From Candidatus Eiseniibacteriota bacterium (GTDB lineage Bacteria > Orphanbacterota > Orphanbacteria > Orphanbacterales > Orphanbacteraceae): a stretch of 64,000 nucleotides of DNA. The position numbers and the translations under genes were made by a program. How positions within the stretch are numbered: the first letter of the stretch is position 1; each line of letters begins with the position of its first letter. The notes under the pieces are model-generated. The model searched no databases. It was not told where the DNA came from and was given only the letters and a program-made list of their open reading frames with translations. The stretch is from NCBI GenBank assembly GCA_024276995.1, contig JAJRWB010000021.1, positions 34,417 to 98,416 on the forward strand, in the 5' to 3' direction. This document shows, in pieces, positions 45,927 to 55,412 of this stretch.

Positions 45927-47492
45927 ATGGAGACCCACCGGAGAACGGGCCGTTCGTTCGGCGTTGCGATCGTCGTGATGATCGCACTCTTGGCTCCCCT
46001 CGCGGCGCACGTCGCTTTCGCCGCGGGGCCGAACCTGATCGCCGCCTTCTTCGTCAAGGGGAAGGTCGGCCTGAAGTGGCAGAAGATGGAAGGCGTCAGC
46101 GAGTACTCGGTGTACCGCAAGGGGATGGACGGCGATTTCGCTTTGATCGGAAGTACCGGTGATGATCACTACTTCGATACCGACGTCATTCCCGGATCGG
46201 CGTACAAGTACAAGATCGGTGCCGCCGGCGCCGACGGGAAGGAACTCTTCTCGAAGGAGAAGAGCGTCACGATTCCCGGCGGCGATATGGGCGCCTTTGA
46301 GCCGCCCACATGGATCGGTTTGAGGATCGATCAGGACAGGATCTTCCTCAACTGGGATCCCACTCCGTCGGCGGTGGCGTACAACATTCTCCGTTCCGAG
46401 ACGCCCGGCGGGGGGTACGAGGTGATCGGTAACTCCCAGGCGTCCAAGTACGCCGACAAGGAGGGGCTCGAGAAGGGGAAGACGTACTATTACGTTCTCA
46501 CGGCGCTGAACCAGGATTTCGAGGAAACCGCCTGGTCTGAAGAGCGGAGCCTCAAGTTCGGTCTTACCCGGGAGGAACTGGCGGCGCTCGAAGCGGAGAC
46601 GAAGAAAATCGTTCTCGAGCCGGTAACAATGAAGGAACTGTTCGAGATTACCGAGGCGGCGGCGAACGACCCGATGAACCAGCCGGCCGACATTTTCGTC
46701 AATTCGGAGGGCCGGATCTATGTGACCGATGCGTTGAACGCCCGGGTGAACTGCTTCGATCCCGCCGGAAAGTTCCTCTTTTCCTTCGGCGAACAGATGG
46801 AAGACGCCGACATTCATGACCCGCCTCCTTCCGCCTTCCTTCTTCCGTTCACGCTGTTCATCGACGGGAAGGACCAGGTATACGTCAGCGATATCAACAG
46901 CCACGATATCCAGGTGTTCGACGCCGACGGCACGTTCATCCGGCGGATCACCGTGCAGGTGGAGGCGGGAAAGGAAGCGCTGAGACCGAACGGCATCCAC
47001 GTACTCGACGACGGCCGGATCGTGATGACCGACACAGGGAACCACCGGTTCCTCATTGTCGATCCCAACGGGAAAATCCTCCTGTCGGTGGGCGAGCGGG
47101 GGAGCGGACCGGGGCAGTTCCTCTTTCCCGACGAACTGACGGTGACGCCGGACAACACGATCTGCGTGGTCGATGTGATCAACTGCAGGATCCAGGAGTT
47201 CGATCTCGACGGAAACTTCATCCGCCAGTTCGGGACGGTGGGACAGACGGCGGGCACCTTCGCCCGGCCGAAGGGGATCACCATCGACGGCAAGGGCCGG
47301 ATCTGGGTATCCGACGGCATGTCGAGCGTGATCCAGGGCTTCACCCCCGAGGGGGAAGTGAAAACCGCGATCGGTACGATGAACGATGAAACGGTGAAGT
47401 TCGTCACCCCCAGAGGAATCTTCTTCAAAGACGGACGGTTCTATGTGGTCAACCGCATACCGAACCGGGTCGTCGTTTACGAGATGAGCTGA
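45927..47492 (+). CDS. Exported protein with FN3-like domains and NHL beta-propeller
   Basis: 521 residues from ATG 45927 (METHRRTGRSFG, SD AAAGG); ATG 45894 is an alternative. Signal peptide to ~31 (LAAHVAFA). Two fibronectin-III-like domains follow (VGLKWQKMEGVSEYSVYRKG; IFLNWDPTPSAVAYNILRSE), then a short helical linker. Six NHL blades fill the C-terminal half (e.g. GRIYVTDALNARVNCFDPAG, GRIVMTDTGNHRFLIVDPNG, GRIWVSDGMSSVIQGFTPEG). NHL proteins of this kind accompany outer-surface cytochromes in several metal-respiring lineages. It is possibly an adaptor or scaffold. Confidence 0.82.
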   Translation: METHRRTGRSFGVAIVVMIALLAPLAAHVAFAAGPNLIAAFFVKGKVGLKWQKMEGVSEYSVYRKGMDGDFALIGSTGDDHYFDTDVIPGSAYKYKIGAAGADGKELFSKEKSVTIPGGDMGAFEPPTWIGLRIDQDRIFLNWDPTPSAVAYNILRSETPGGGYEVIGNSQASKYADKEGLEKGKTYYYVLTALNQDFEETAWSEERSLKFGLTREELAALEAETKKIVLEPVTMKELFEITEAAANDPMNQPADIFVNSEGRIYVTDALNARVNCFDPAGKFLFSFGEQMEDADIHDPPPSAFLLPFTLFIDGKDQVYVSDINSHDIQVFDADGTFIRRITVQVEAGKEALRPNGIHVLDDGRIVMTDTGNHRFLIVDPNGKILLSVGERGSGPGQFLFPDELTVTPDNTICVVDVINCRIQEFDLDGNFIRQFGTVGQTAGTFARPKGITIDGKGRIWVSDGMSSVIQGFTPEGEVKTAIGTMNDETVKFVTPRGIFFKDGRFYVVNRIPNRVVVYEMS

Positions 47493-47577
47493 TGAACCGC
47501 CTTTACCATAGATGTAGGTTTCCCCGGCAACACAAGAGGGTCTCGCAACACACACATCAATCTCAGAGGGGGCTACG

Positions 47578-48726
47578 ATGAAGTACATGGTTATTGCACT
47601 CGTCGGTCTGGTCCTGCTCGGGATTCCTGCGGTCGCACTGGCCGGTGTAGCTGGCTCGGATCACGATCTTACGGGATCGGGTGAAAAGCTCTGCTTCGCC
47701 TGCCACATTCCCCACAATGCGCTGGGGGATAAGTTGTGGGCCAGGACACCGAGCGGAACCTTCACGGGTGTCCAGGATCTTTGCTACACCTGTCATGACG
47801 GCGGCGTGACGAGCGTCGGCGTGACCACCGCTTTCAACACCGCCAAGGAGCAGCATAAGAACGTCGGAACGGACTGCTCCGGCGACGGCGCGTGCCATGA
47901 CGTCCACAACCAGAACCCGAACGGGTCGGGCCGCTTCACGGTGGCCGGCGTCACCAAGACGAACGGCAGCTACTGTGAGACCTGTCACGATGCGACGCCG
48001 TTCACAGGCGCGGAGGCGCTCGGCGACCACACCGCCGGGATCACTCACTTCACCAACGGCGGGACGTTCACGTGCAACCAGTGTCACACGCTGCACGGCG
48101 CGACCGCCCAGACCACGAATCCGGCCGGCTTGACGAATCCGATTCTTCTCGCCGACAACCAGCCCGGATCGTACTACGGCGCGTTCTGCATTTCGTGCCA
48201 CAACGGCAGCGCCCCCGCGGCCGGAATCCCCGGCACGGGCGGCCAGAGCGCCAGCGATGTGTGGGATTACGCCGAGGCGACGAACGACGGTTCCGAGTGG
48301 AAGCACCCGACCACGTCGACCACCGGCTCCACGCCCGTGGGCGGCTGCAACAAGTGCCATGACGTGCATGATCCGACGGCCACTGCGTACGGCTACCTGC
48401 TCATGGCGGACAACGCCAACTCGGCGTACTGCCTCTCGTGCCACAGCGCGGCGGGCGCTCCGGCGATCGGCGGGAACAGCCATTACGTCGGCGTTCCGAC
48501 CGACGTGAACATGAACAGCGGCCTTACCCCGGCGCTTCCGTGGGCGAACCAGGTGGACGATGACGGCAACGTCGGTGCCGACTGGGGAACCGCGACGGCG
48601 AATTACATGGCTTGCGAAACGTGCCATTCGGTTCATAAGAACGGTATTCAGACGAACGGCGGATACCTGTTGCGTGACGAAAACGTCAACAACGAAATCT
48701 GCCAGGCGTGCCATACCGCGAACTGA
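47578..48726 (+). CDS. Multihaem c-type cytochrome (9 CXXCH plus one CX5CH)
   Basis: 382 residues, SD GAGGGGG. Signal peptide (LVLLGIPAVALAG). Nine CXXCH motifs and one CX5CH (CSGDGACH near residue 100, preceding DVHN). It is richer in Gly, Thr, Ser and Asn than the two cytochromes upstream, as in secreted cytochromes. Motifs such as CFACHIPHN and CNQCHTLHG supply nearby His ligands. A terminator-like hairpin follows, so it may be a highly expressed mono- or bicistronic unit. Confidence 0.9.
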   Translation: MKYMVIALVGLVLLGIPAVALAGVAGSDHDLTGSGEKLCFACHIPHNALGDKLWARTPSGTFTGVQDLCYTCHDGGVTSVGVTTAFNTAKEQHKNVGTDCSGDGACHDVHNQNPNGSGRFTVAGVTKTNGSYCETCHDATPFTGAEALGDHTAGITHFTNGGTFTCNQCHTLHGATAQTTNPAGLTNPILLADNQPGSYYGAFCISCHNGSAPAAGIPGTGGQSASDVWDYAEATNDGSEWKHPTTSTTGSTPVGGCNKCHDVHDPTATAYGYLLMADNANSAYCLSCHSAAGAPAIGGNSHYVGVPTDVNMNSGLTPALPWANQVDDDGNVGADWGTATANYMACETCHSVHKNGIQTNGGYLLRDENVNNEICQACHTAN

Positions 48727-48759
48727 CGATGTAGCGCGTTTTTGAGGTTTTTCGCCTAA

Positions 48760-48797
48760 AAGGGCGGGGTCGGGGCATCTGCCCGGGCCCTGCCCTT
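48760..48797 (+). terminator. Terminator-like hairpin after the 10-haem cytochrome
   Basis: AAGGGC (48760-48765) pairs with GCCCTT (48792-48797) around an inner GGGCA-TC-TGCCC stem, followed by a short T-containing stretch (GGCTTTAAT). Confidence 0.5.
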
Positions 48798-48811
48798 GGC
48801 TTTAATGGACC

Positions 48812-49900
48812 ATGAGAAAACTCGTGACCGCCATGATAATGACAGCTCTTGCACAGGCAGCGTGGGCGGGAGATCCCGGAGTGGAGATTCTCATGCCCCC
48901 CTCGCACGTCGGCACGGCGCGCAGCTTCCTCCACGTAGTCGGGAAAACGGGCGCCCCGGCGGTGGAGGTTCTCCTGAACGGAGAGCATGTGCGCACGGTG
49001 ACGGTCACCGATTCTCTCTTTCATGCGGGTGTATCGTTCGGCTATGGTCTGAACGTGATCTCGGTGTTCGCCGTCCCGGCGGGGGGAAAGGACGTTGTTT
49101 CTTCCGGCGACACCATCGAAGTGATGAGCGCTCCGATGATCTCGAGGGATTACAGGAAGATGTTCGAGTCGTATACGTTCCATGGAAAAACGGTGCGCCG
49201 CGAGTGCTCTTCCTGCCACGCGAAGAGTGGGACGGGCGATTCGAGCGACGAGACCTCGGAATGGTGCTACACGTGCCACGGGTCGATGGAGAAGAATTTC
49301 CGTTCCCACATCGCGAAGGACGACAGGGCGTGCGCCGTGTGCCACACGATCGACCCGGACATGACGCTTGCCGTCTCGGGAGAATACAGCGGCAAGAATC
49401 CGTGCTATTCGTGCCACACCGACAAGATCGGCCAGTTCGCCCGCGACTACATCCACGGACCGGTGGCGGGCGGGACGTGCACGGTGTGCCACGATCCGCA
49501 CGGTTCGGTATTCGACCATAGCCTGATCTCTCCCGTGTCGGTGCTCTGCGCCTCGTGCCATCCGATGGAGGAGGCGTCGGCGCGGAAGACGCAACATAAA
49601 CCGTTCGCCGACGGCAGGTGCAATCTTTGCCACGATCCCCACTCGACGAACAATCGTTGGGTGCTGACCCGGCAGTCGGAGGAACTCTGCCTGAGCTGTC
49701 ACGAGAAGAACGGTACCCTCGACGGGCATCGTCACCCTTACGATGTGAAGCCGACAACGAGCACGGGTCGTTCAATGGAACTGACGGAGAAGGGACTCCT
49801 GGAGTGCCTCTCCTGCCATGAACCTCATTCGACGGACACGCCGCACCTGCTTCGGACGAGCGGGGAGAACACGTGCGGCGGCTGCCACAAGGATCGCTAG
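48812..49900 (+). CDS. Multihaem c-type cytochrome (10 CXXCH) with N-terminal beta domain
   Basis: 362 residues. Signal peptide (MRKLVTAMIMTALAQAAWAG). An N-terminal ~90-residue beta-rich domain (GVEILMPPSHVGTARSFLHV ... VEVLLNGEHVRTV) precedes ten CXXCH motifs. The haem region has TCTVCHDPHGS and CNLCHDPHST triplets. TAG (49898-49900) is followed immediately by the ATG of the next gene in the same frame. The next gene has its own lipoprotein signal, so TAG must terminate here. Confidence 0.9.
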   Translation: MRKLVTAMIMTALAQAAWAGDPGVEILMPPSHVGTARSFLHVVGKTGAPAVEVLLNGEHVRTVTVTDSLFHAGVSFGYGLNVISVFAVPAGGKDVVSSGDTIEVMSAPMISRDYRKMFESYTFHGKTVRRECSSCHAKSGTGDSSDETSEWCYTCHGSMEKNFRSHIAKDDRACAVCHTIDPDMTLAVSGEYSGKNPCYSCHTDKIGQFARDYIHGPVAGGTCTVCHDPHGSVFDHSLISPVSVLCASCHPMEEASARKTQHKPFADGRCNLCHDPHSTNNRWVLTRQSEELCLSCHEKNGTLDGHRHPYDVKPTTSTGRSMELTEKGLLECLSCHEPHSTDTPHLLRTSGENTCGGCHKDR

Positions 49901-50932
49901 ATGAGGACGGACGGACGACAGATCGGATCGGTTCTCGCGGCGACGCTGATCGCGGCGGTGCTCTATTCGGGCTGCTCCTCGGGCGTAAAGCGGACCGGGA
50001 TGCTCGCCTGGCCGCCGCCGCCGGAAAAACCGGTGATCGTCTACGTGGGAAGCATTTATGGAAGCCGGAATCTCGACAGGAGTTTCTTCGGCAGGATGAA
50101 CGATTTCCTCTTCGGCCGCTAGCCCGACCAATCGCTCAGCAAGCCGTACGGAATCGATTACGATGGTTCGTCGAAACTGTTCGTCGCCGACACGGGAACG
50201 AAGAGCGTTGTGGTCATCGACTTCGCAGCGGGAACGATGAAGGACTTCAATTCCCTCGACTCCTACGGTTCTCTCGTCGAGCCGGTGAATGTGGTGGTGG
50301 ACGGGGCCGGCAATGTGTACGTCGCCGACACGAAGCTAGGCCGGATCGCCGTGTTCGACGATGAGTACCGTTTCAGCCGGTTCATCGGCGGCGACGGCGC
50401 GCTGCAAAGTCCCGTCGGCATGGCGCTCGACGAGGATGCCGGACTTCTTTACGTGTCGGACGCGAAGCTCCACGAAGTGAAGGTTTTTTCTCTTGCCGTG
50501 GGTGAACAGGTCGACTCCTTCGGCGGCCGGGGAGACGGCCGGGGCGAGTTCTACCATCCCCTCGGAATCGTCGTCGCCCGAGACACGCTCTACGTCGTCG
50601 ATTCGTTCCACTTCGCCGTGCAGGCGTTCACCCCGCGGGGCGACTACCTGTTCAGCTTCGGACCGACGAGCCAGGGGATCGGTTCGATGGCCCGTCCGCG
50701 CTCGATCGCCGTCGACTCCGACGACCACCTCTATGTGACCGACGCGCTCAACAACAACGTCCAGATGTACGACGAGCAAGGGCGATTGCTGATCCGGTTC
50801 GGATCGGTGGGCGCCTCCCCGGGACAGTTCCGGCTCCCCGCGGGAATCTGCATCACCAAGGACGATCGTATTTACGTAGCCGACTCGATCAATCGACGGA
50901 TTCAGGAATTCCGGTATCTCGCCGGGGGATAG
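49901..50932 (+). CDS. NHL beta-propeller lipoprotein interrupted by an in-frame TAG
   Basis: 343 sense codons, plus a TAG at 50120-50122 that interrupts one continuous frame. The lipobox is AVLYSGC. WPPPPEKPVIVYVGSI is the N-terminal motif usual in NHL proteins next to cytochromes. After the TAG the frame continues without shift through five to six NHL blades (KLFVADTGTKSVVVIDFAAG, NVYVADTKLGRIAVFD, HLYVTDALNNNVQMYDEQG) to TAG 50932. The paralogue at 53770-54762 (330 residues) aligns across the gap: GKLKRIIAGRSDRDLVGLP versus GRMNDFLFGR-TAG-PDQSLSKP. It is therefore one gene, with either a nonsense mutation or amber read-through. Confidence 0.75.
50120..50122 (+). other. In-frame amber codon in NHL lipoprotein gene
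   Basis: TAG is in frame with 49901 and with the downstream NHL blades. The paralogue has a polar residue at the aligned position. A single-base change from AAG, GAG or CAG would create it. Confidence 0.8.
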
Positions 50933-50951
50933 AGAGAGGAAGGGACACGAT

Positions 50952-51620
50952 ATGGGCAGAAGATGGACCGCGCTGGTGATCCTGGCCCTCATGACCGCGG
51001 CATTCGGGGCGGAGGGGGGCGTGAGCCAGACGAAGCATAATTTCAGCTCGCCCACCCAGAGTCCGAACGCGTTCTTCTGGGGGACGCGGCAGGTGTGCGT
51101 GTTCTGTCATGCCGTACACAACGCCGATCCGACGGTGGGACAGCTGTGGAACCATGAAACGAACCAAGCCCAGCCGTACACGATGTACACGTCGCCCACC
51201 ATGGACATGACCATGGCGTCGACGCCGCACAACGGCTCGCTCATCTGCCTTTCGTGCCACGACGGCACGATCGCCATCAATTCGCTCAGCAACCTTCCCG
51301 GGCCGGAAGGCGCGGGGAATTACGGAACGCCCGGAGGGGGCGCTCTCGACGGATCGGGACGGTTGAGTAGCACGTCGGACGCCTACGTGGGCACCGACCT
51401 GTCGAACGACCACCCGGTCGGTATCACGTACGATTCGAGCAAGGATCCCGACTTCGTTCCCAAGACGGGGAACAGTGCGGCGTATCCCGATAAACTTCTC
51501 TACCAGGGGATGTACGTGGAATGCACGTCGTGCCACAACCCTCACGACGACACGTATTCCAATTTCCTGGTGGAATCGAACGACGGTTCGGCACTCTGCC
51601 AGAGATGCCACCAGAAGTGA
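50952..51620 (+). CDS. Tetrahaem c-type cytochrome (first of a paralogous pair)
   Basis: 222 residues, SD AGGAAGGG, signal peptide (LVILALMTAAFGA). Four CXXCH motifs: CVFCHAVHN, CLSCHDGTIA, CTSCHNPHD, CQRCHQK. The N-terminal pattern SQTKHNFSS ... CVFCHAVHN ... LWNHET ... MYTSPTM is shared with the gene at 54759-55412. This family of small tetrahaem proteins occurs beside porin-type conduits and surface cytochromes. It is placed between an NHL lipoprotein and the predicted outer-membrane barrel, so a periplasmic or barrel-embedded electron carrier is likely. Confidence 0.88.
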   Translation: MGRRWTALVILALMTAAFGAEGGVSQTKHNFSSPTQSPNAFFWGTRQVCVFCHAVHNADPTVGQLWNHETNQAQPYTMYTSPTMDMTMASTPHNGSLICLSCHDGTIAINSLSNLPGPEGAGNYGTPGGGALDGSGRLSSTSDAYVGTDLSNDHPVGITYDSSKDPDFVPKTGNSAAYPDKLLYQGMYVECTSCHNPHDDTYSNFLVESNDGSALCQRCHQK

Positions 51621-51630
51621 TGAGAGAAGC

Positions 51631-53757
51631 GTGAAAACGGTTCGCGTCCATTCGATGTCCTTCCTCCTCGCGCTCGCGTTCCTCGCCGCGGCGACGCCGG
51701 CGATCCGCGCGCAGGACGGAGTGAAGGTGTCGGGCGAAATCGGTGTCGACATCGAGAACTACCGGTTCCGCAACACCCTGACCAACAACGGGCGGGACTA
51801 CTCGGTTCGCAGAAGCATTTCAAATCACTTCCTCGACCTCAACATGACCGGTCCGTTGAAGACGGCGCGATTCGCCGAGTACATGCTCCAGGCGACCCTT
51901 TCGGGCACCTACGTCCAGGCGAACAGCGAAGCGGGTGAGCACGACTTGTATATCAAGCCCACGATTCCGCGGTATGGTGCGGCGCTTTCGATTTTTCCCG
52001 CCCGCCGCTATCCCCTGCGGCTCCACTACAGCAAATCGCTCGAACACGCCGTGTTGTACGAACCGAACAATAGGACCGAGACCGACCTGATCAGCCCCGA
52101 ACTCGCGGTGGTGAGACGCTACGATTCGGATCTCAAGTCGTACGGCGCCATGTGGAAGATGGCGTTCAACGAGCGGGTGAATCTCACGACGGAATACAAG
52201 AACGATGAGAACGATGTCCTCCGGCAGTACGACTTCGGAGAGAACGACGATATCTGGGTCGATTTCGCCACCGTGCGGCCCAACCCGATCGACCCGGTCC
52301 ATACGATCCAAGTGACGAACACCATCGACAACGACACGGTTATCATCTTCGTCGATCTCAACATGGTCGACTCCCTCGCGCCGGGGGCGAGCCTCAGCTT
52401 CGAACTCGATGCCGGCGATCACCAGGTGGAGTTCATCCCCCTTCGCTTCAATCCGTACCGGACCACGATCAACGTCGACGGCGATATGACATGGAAGATC
52501 ATCCACAACGCGCCGCTCGGATCGAACGATATCCGCCAGACCACGGAGGGGGGAACGGGAACCCTTCGCATCGGCAACGGAACGGACAAGTTCCTGAATG
52601 AATCGTATTTCGAGATGAGCGCGGCTGAGGAGGGAATCCAGAATACCGTCACCGACCTCGTCACGATCTCGAACAGCGCGAGCTACCGTTTCAACAGGGA
52701 AAGCTCCCTTCGGATGCTCACCACGTACAACAAGAACGACGCCGTTATCGATACGATCTCCACGCAGCTGACGAAGGCCTTCCTGAACCAGACCGATTTT
52801 CGATGGGGGATCCGACGGGGGTTCAATACGGGTCTCACCTATGCCTATACGAAGACGCAGTCGAAGACCGACGTGGATGACTTCAACAGCATCACGAACA
52901 TGTTCAGCAACATGAACTCGCTTCCCATCAAGCGGATCAACTGCAATCTGGAATGGAAGAACACCGCGACACTGCTCAAGGACAACCGGGGCTATGTGAA
53001 CGATCAGTATGTAACCGACCTGACATATCGGTTCAATTTCCGCAAGGCGGGGATGACCTGGGACCCGAAGCACCAGGCGAAGTACACATACAACGTGCAG
53101 AAGGGTCCGGACAAGAAGGCGAACGAGTTCGAGGACAGGGTCGCCCTGTCGGGAGACAGGCCAACCCTCTGGAAGCTCGGCCAGCTGCGCGTGAAGCTGG
53201 AACACAACTACAGGAAGCGGGTCGTCGACGGCGAAGACGATATAATCATCAAGTATTTCGGCGAAATGTCGCTGACGAAGAAATTCGGGCGCAACTACCG
53301 CCTCCTGTTCCTGACGAATCACGAGGATCAGAAGTACGGCGGTTCGGTTCCCGTGTCCGGCGGGAACACGACACAGACGAACCCGGCCCGGGAAGACCAG
53401 ATTCGGCATACATACAAGATCGACATGATGGCGACCCCCGGGGCATCGCTCAGTTACGGTGCCAACGCGATGGTGATCACCCAGAACGATTCGAAAATCA
53501 CCCGCTACGGTGCGTCGGTCAACGCCGTGATTCCGAAGATCAACCTGCCGTTCCGGTCGTTTTTCATCAGCGAGATCCGGGACCTCGAGGGTCTTCCTTC
53601 ACAGGTGCAAACGTCGGTGGAAGCGAGAGTCAATTACCGGCTGAGACAGATCACCATGACCCTCGGCTACGCCTATTTTCACGAAAAACTGCTTACGGAA
53701 ACGTACGGAGTTCACGAGATACGAGGAAAGATATCCCGGCAATTCGGCCTGATCTAG
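51631..53757 (+). CDS. Predicted outer-membrane beta-barrel of a cytochrome conduit
   Basis: 708 residues from GTG 51631, 11 nt after the tetrahaem gene. Signal peptide (LLALAFLAAATPAIRAQD). No transmembrane helix. The mature part is built of alternating amphipathic strands with aromatic girdle residues and long polar turns (e.g. ARFAEYMLQATLSGTYVQAN, VNLTTEYKNDENDVLRQYD, RQITMTLGYAYFHEKLLTE). This is the profile of large MtrB/PioB/OmbB-like porins, although sequence identity to them cannot be judged here. Flanked on both sides by tetrahaem cytochromes and NHL proteins, it is the best candidate for the outer-membrane sheath of an electron conduit. TAG stop. Confidence 0.72.
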   Translation: MKTVRVHSMSFLLALAFLAAATPAIRAQDGVKVSGEIGVDIENYRFRNTLTNNGRDYSVRRSISNHFLDLNMTGPLKTARFAEYMLQATLSGTYVQANSEAGEHDLYIKPTIPRYGAALSIFPARRYPLRLHYSKSLEHAVLYEPNNRTETDLISPELAVVRRYDSDLKSYGAMWKMAFNERVNLTTEYKNDENDVLRQYDFGENDDIWVDFATVRPNPIDPVHTIQVTNTIDNDTVIIFVDLNMVDSLAPGASLSFELDAGDHQVEFIPLRFNPYRTTINVDGDMTWKIIHNAPLGSNDIRQTTEGGTGTLRIGNGTDKFLNESYFEMSAAEEGIQNTVTDLVTISNSASYRFNRESSLRMLTTYNKNDAVIDTISTQLTKAFLNQTDFRWGIRRGFNTGLTYAYTKTQSKTDVDDFNSITNMFSNMNSLPIKRINCNLEWKNTATLLKDNRGYVNDQYVTDLTYRFNFRKAGMTWDPKHQAKYTYNVQKGPDKKANEFEDRVALSGDRPTLWKLGQLRVKLEHNYRKRVVDGEDDIIIKYFGEMSLTKKFGRNYRLLFLTNHEDQKYGGSVPVSGGNTTQTNPAREDQIRHTYKIDMMATPGASLSYGANAMVITQNDSKITRYGASVNAVIPKINLPFRSFFISEIRDLEGLPSQVQTSVEARVNYRLRQITMTLGYAYFHEKLLTETYGVHEIRGKISRQFGLI

Positions 53758-53769
53758 GCGGGGAAGACG

Positions 53770-54762
53770 ATGTTTACAAGAGCAGGCATCATGATGATCA
53801 CGGCACTCGTCACGGCCGTCCCGGCGAAACCGCCCGCGGCGGAAGGAACGATCGCCTGGCCGGCGCCGCCGGCGGAAGCGAGAGTGGAGTACGTGGGGGT
53901 TGTGGACTGCAAGGATCTCCGGTTCGATGCCGGCTTCTTCGGCAAGCTGAAACGGATCATCGCCGGCAGGTCGGACCGGGACCTCGTGGGACTGCCCTTC
54001 GATATCGTCGTGTCGGGCGGCTCGATCTTCCTGACATGCCGGGATCTGCCCGCACTGGTGGAAATCGACAGGAAAAAGCTGACATACAAGTTGCATGAAA
54101 GCCCGGATATCCCTTGCGTGAGTCCGGTGGCGCTTTGCGACAGGGACGGCGTCGTCTACGTTTCCGACAGCGGCGCCGCGACCGTTTATCGCTACACCGG
54201 TAAAGGGGAACTCCAACCGTTCATTGCCGAAGGTCTCGTGCGCCCCACGGGGATCGCGTGGGAAGAGGACGGCGAACGGTTCTATGTCGTCGACACGGGG
54301 GATCATTCGGTCAAGGTGTTCGATCGTGATGGGAGCGCCGTCGATACGATCGGCGGTGTGAACAGTCCCGTCCGCTTCCACTTTCCCACGTTTGCCGCCG
54401 TTGCGGCCGGAGGCGATCTCCTGGTGAACGATGCGCTGAACTATTCGATCCGGCGGTTCGACAGCGGCGGGAAGGTGGTCGGCGCCTTTGGACGGGAAGG
54501 GGACGGCCCCGGATCGTTCGCCCGTCCGAAGGGGATCGCTCTCGACAGCGACGATCATGTCTACGTGGTGGACAACCTGTTCGACAACATACAGGTGTTC
54601 GACCGGGACGGGCGGCTCCTCGTGGTGATCGGCGCACGGGGACAGCGGCGCGGCGAGTTCTGGTCGCCCGGCGGGATCGACATCGTGGACGACACGATCT
54701 ACGTGGCGGATACATTCAACAACAGGATTCAGGTGCTCCACTACATGGGGGGCGGGTCATGA
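53770..54762 (+). CDS. Exported NHL beta-propeller (paralogue of the amber-interrupted lipoprotein)
   Basis: 330 residues, SD GGGGAAG. Signal peptide without lipobox (MMITALVTAVPAKPPAAEG). WPAPPAEARVEYVGVVDCKD is the shared N-terminal motif. Six NHL blades follow (VVYVSDSGAATVYRYTG, RFYVVDTGDHSVKVFDRDG, HVYVVDNLFDNIQVFDRDG, TIYVADTFNNRIQVLHYMG). It overlaps the next tetrahaem cytochrome by 4 nt (ATGA), as its paralogue precedes the other tetrahaem gene. It probably binds or positions cytochromes at the outer membrane. Confidence 0.85.
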   Translation: MFTRAGIMMITALVTAVPAKPPAAEGTIAWPAPPAEARVEYVGVVDCKDLRFDAGFFGKLKRIIAGRSDRDLVGLPFDIVVSGGSIFLTCRDLPALVEIDRKKLTYKLHESPDIPCVSPVALCDRDGVVYVSDSGAATVYRYTGKGELQPFIAEGLVRPTGIAWEEDGERFYVVDTGDHSVKVFDRDGSAVDTIGGVNSPVRFHFPTFAAVAAGGDLLVNDALNYSIRRFDSGGKVVGAFGREGDGPGSFARPKGIALDSDDHVYVVDNLFDNIQVFDRDGRLLVVIGARGQRRGEFWSPGGIDIVDDTIYVADTFNNRIQVLHYMGGGS

Positions 54763-55412
54763 CGACACGAACGGCCGTGATCGCATCGATCGTTCTGATG
54801 GCGGCGCCGCTGTGGCTCGGGGCGGCCCGAAGGACGTCGATTCTCGAGACCAAACACAACCTTTCGTCATCCGGCAAAGGGGAAATCAAGGCGCTCAGCG
54901 AGACGAGGGTGTGCATCTTCTGCCACAGCAGTCACAACACCTCCGCCGAGGGTCCCCTCTGGAACCACGAAACGACGGCGCCGGGCAAGTTCAAAATGTA
55001 CGAACGCTCGACGATGGAGGCGAAACCGGAGCAGCCGAACGGCGCCACGAAGCTTTGCCTCTCGTGCCATGACGGAACGATCGCCGTGGGCGCCGTTCTC
55101 GGCCATGGCGGGCCGATCGCCATGAAGAGCACGGGCGCCTCCGGCGAGATTCCGGCGGGGAAAAAGAGCAGTCTCGGCACCGACCTGAGCGGAACCCATC
55201 CGGTGTCGTTCAAGTACGGACAGGATCTCGCCGTGGGAAAGACGAATCTCCGCTGGCCGCCGGTCGATCCGGAAGGCGACGTGAAGCTCGACGCGGACGG
55301 CTACGTGCAGTGCACGATCTGTCACGATCCCCACGGTTCCCGTTCCGACAAGTACCCCTTCTGGCAGAAGTCAACATTCGGCCAGGTATGCCAGGTGTGT
55401 CATGCGTATTAA
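54759..55412 (+). CDS. Tetrahaem c-type cytochrome (second of the pair)
   Basis: 217 residues from ATG 54759. Signal peptide (VLMAAPLWLGAA). Four CXXCH: CIFCHSSHN, CLSCHDGTIA, CTICHDPHG, CQVCHAY. LETKHNLSSSG and LWNHETTAPGKFKMY match the first tetrahaem copy. It ends in TAA and overlaps the following cytochrome by 11 nt. Confidence 0.9.
   Translation: MTTRTAVIASIVLMAAPLWLGAARRTSILETKHNLSSSGKGEIKALSETRVCIFCHSSHNTSAEGPLWNHETTAPGKFKMYERSTMEAKPEQPNGATKLCLSCHDGTIAVGAVLGHGGPIAMKSTGASGEIPAGKKSSLGTDLSGTHPVSFKYGQDLAVGKTNLRWPPVDPEGDVKLDADGYVQCTICHDPHGSRSDKYPFWQKSTFGQVCQVCHAY

Noticed and set aside
50952-55412. Assignment of the tetrahaem proteins as polymerising nanowire cytochromes (OmcE type)
   Set aside because: The haem number fits, but no diagnostic sequence feature could be confirmed by eye. 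Structure comparison would be needed.
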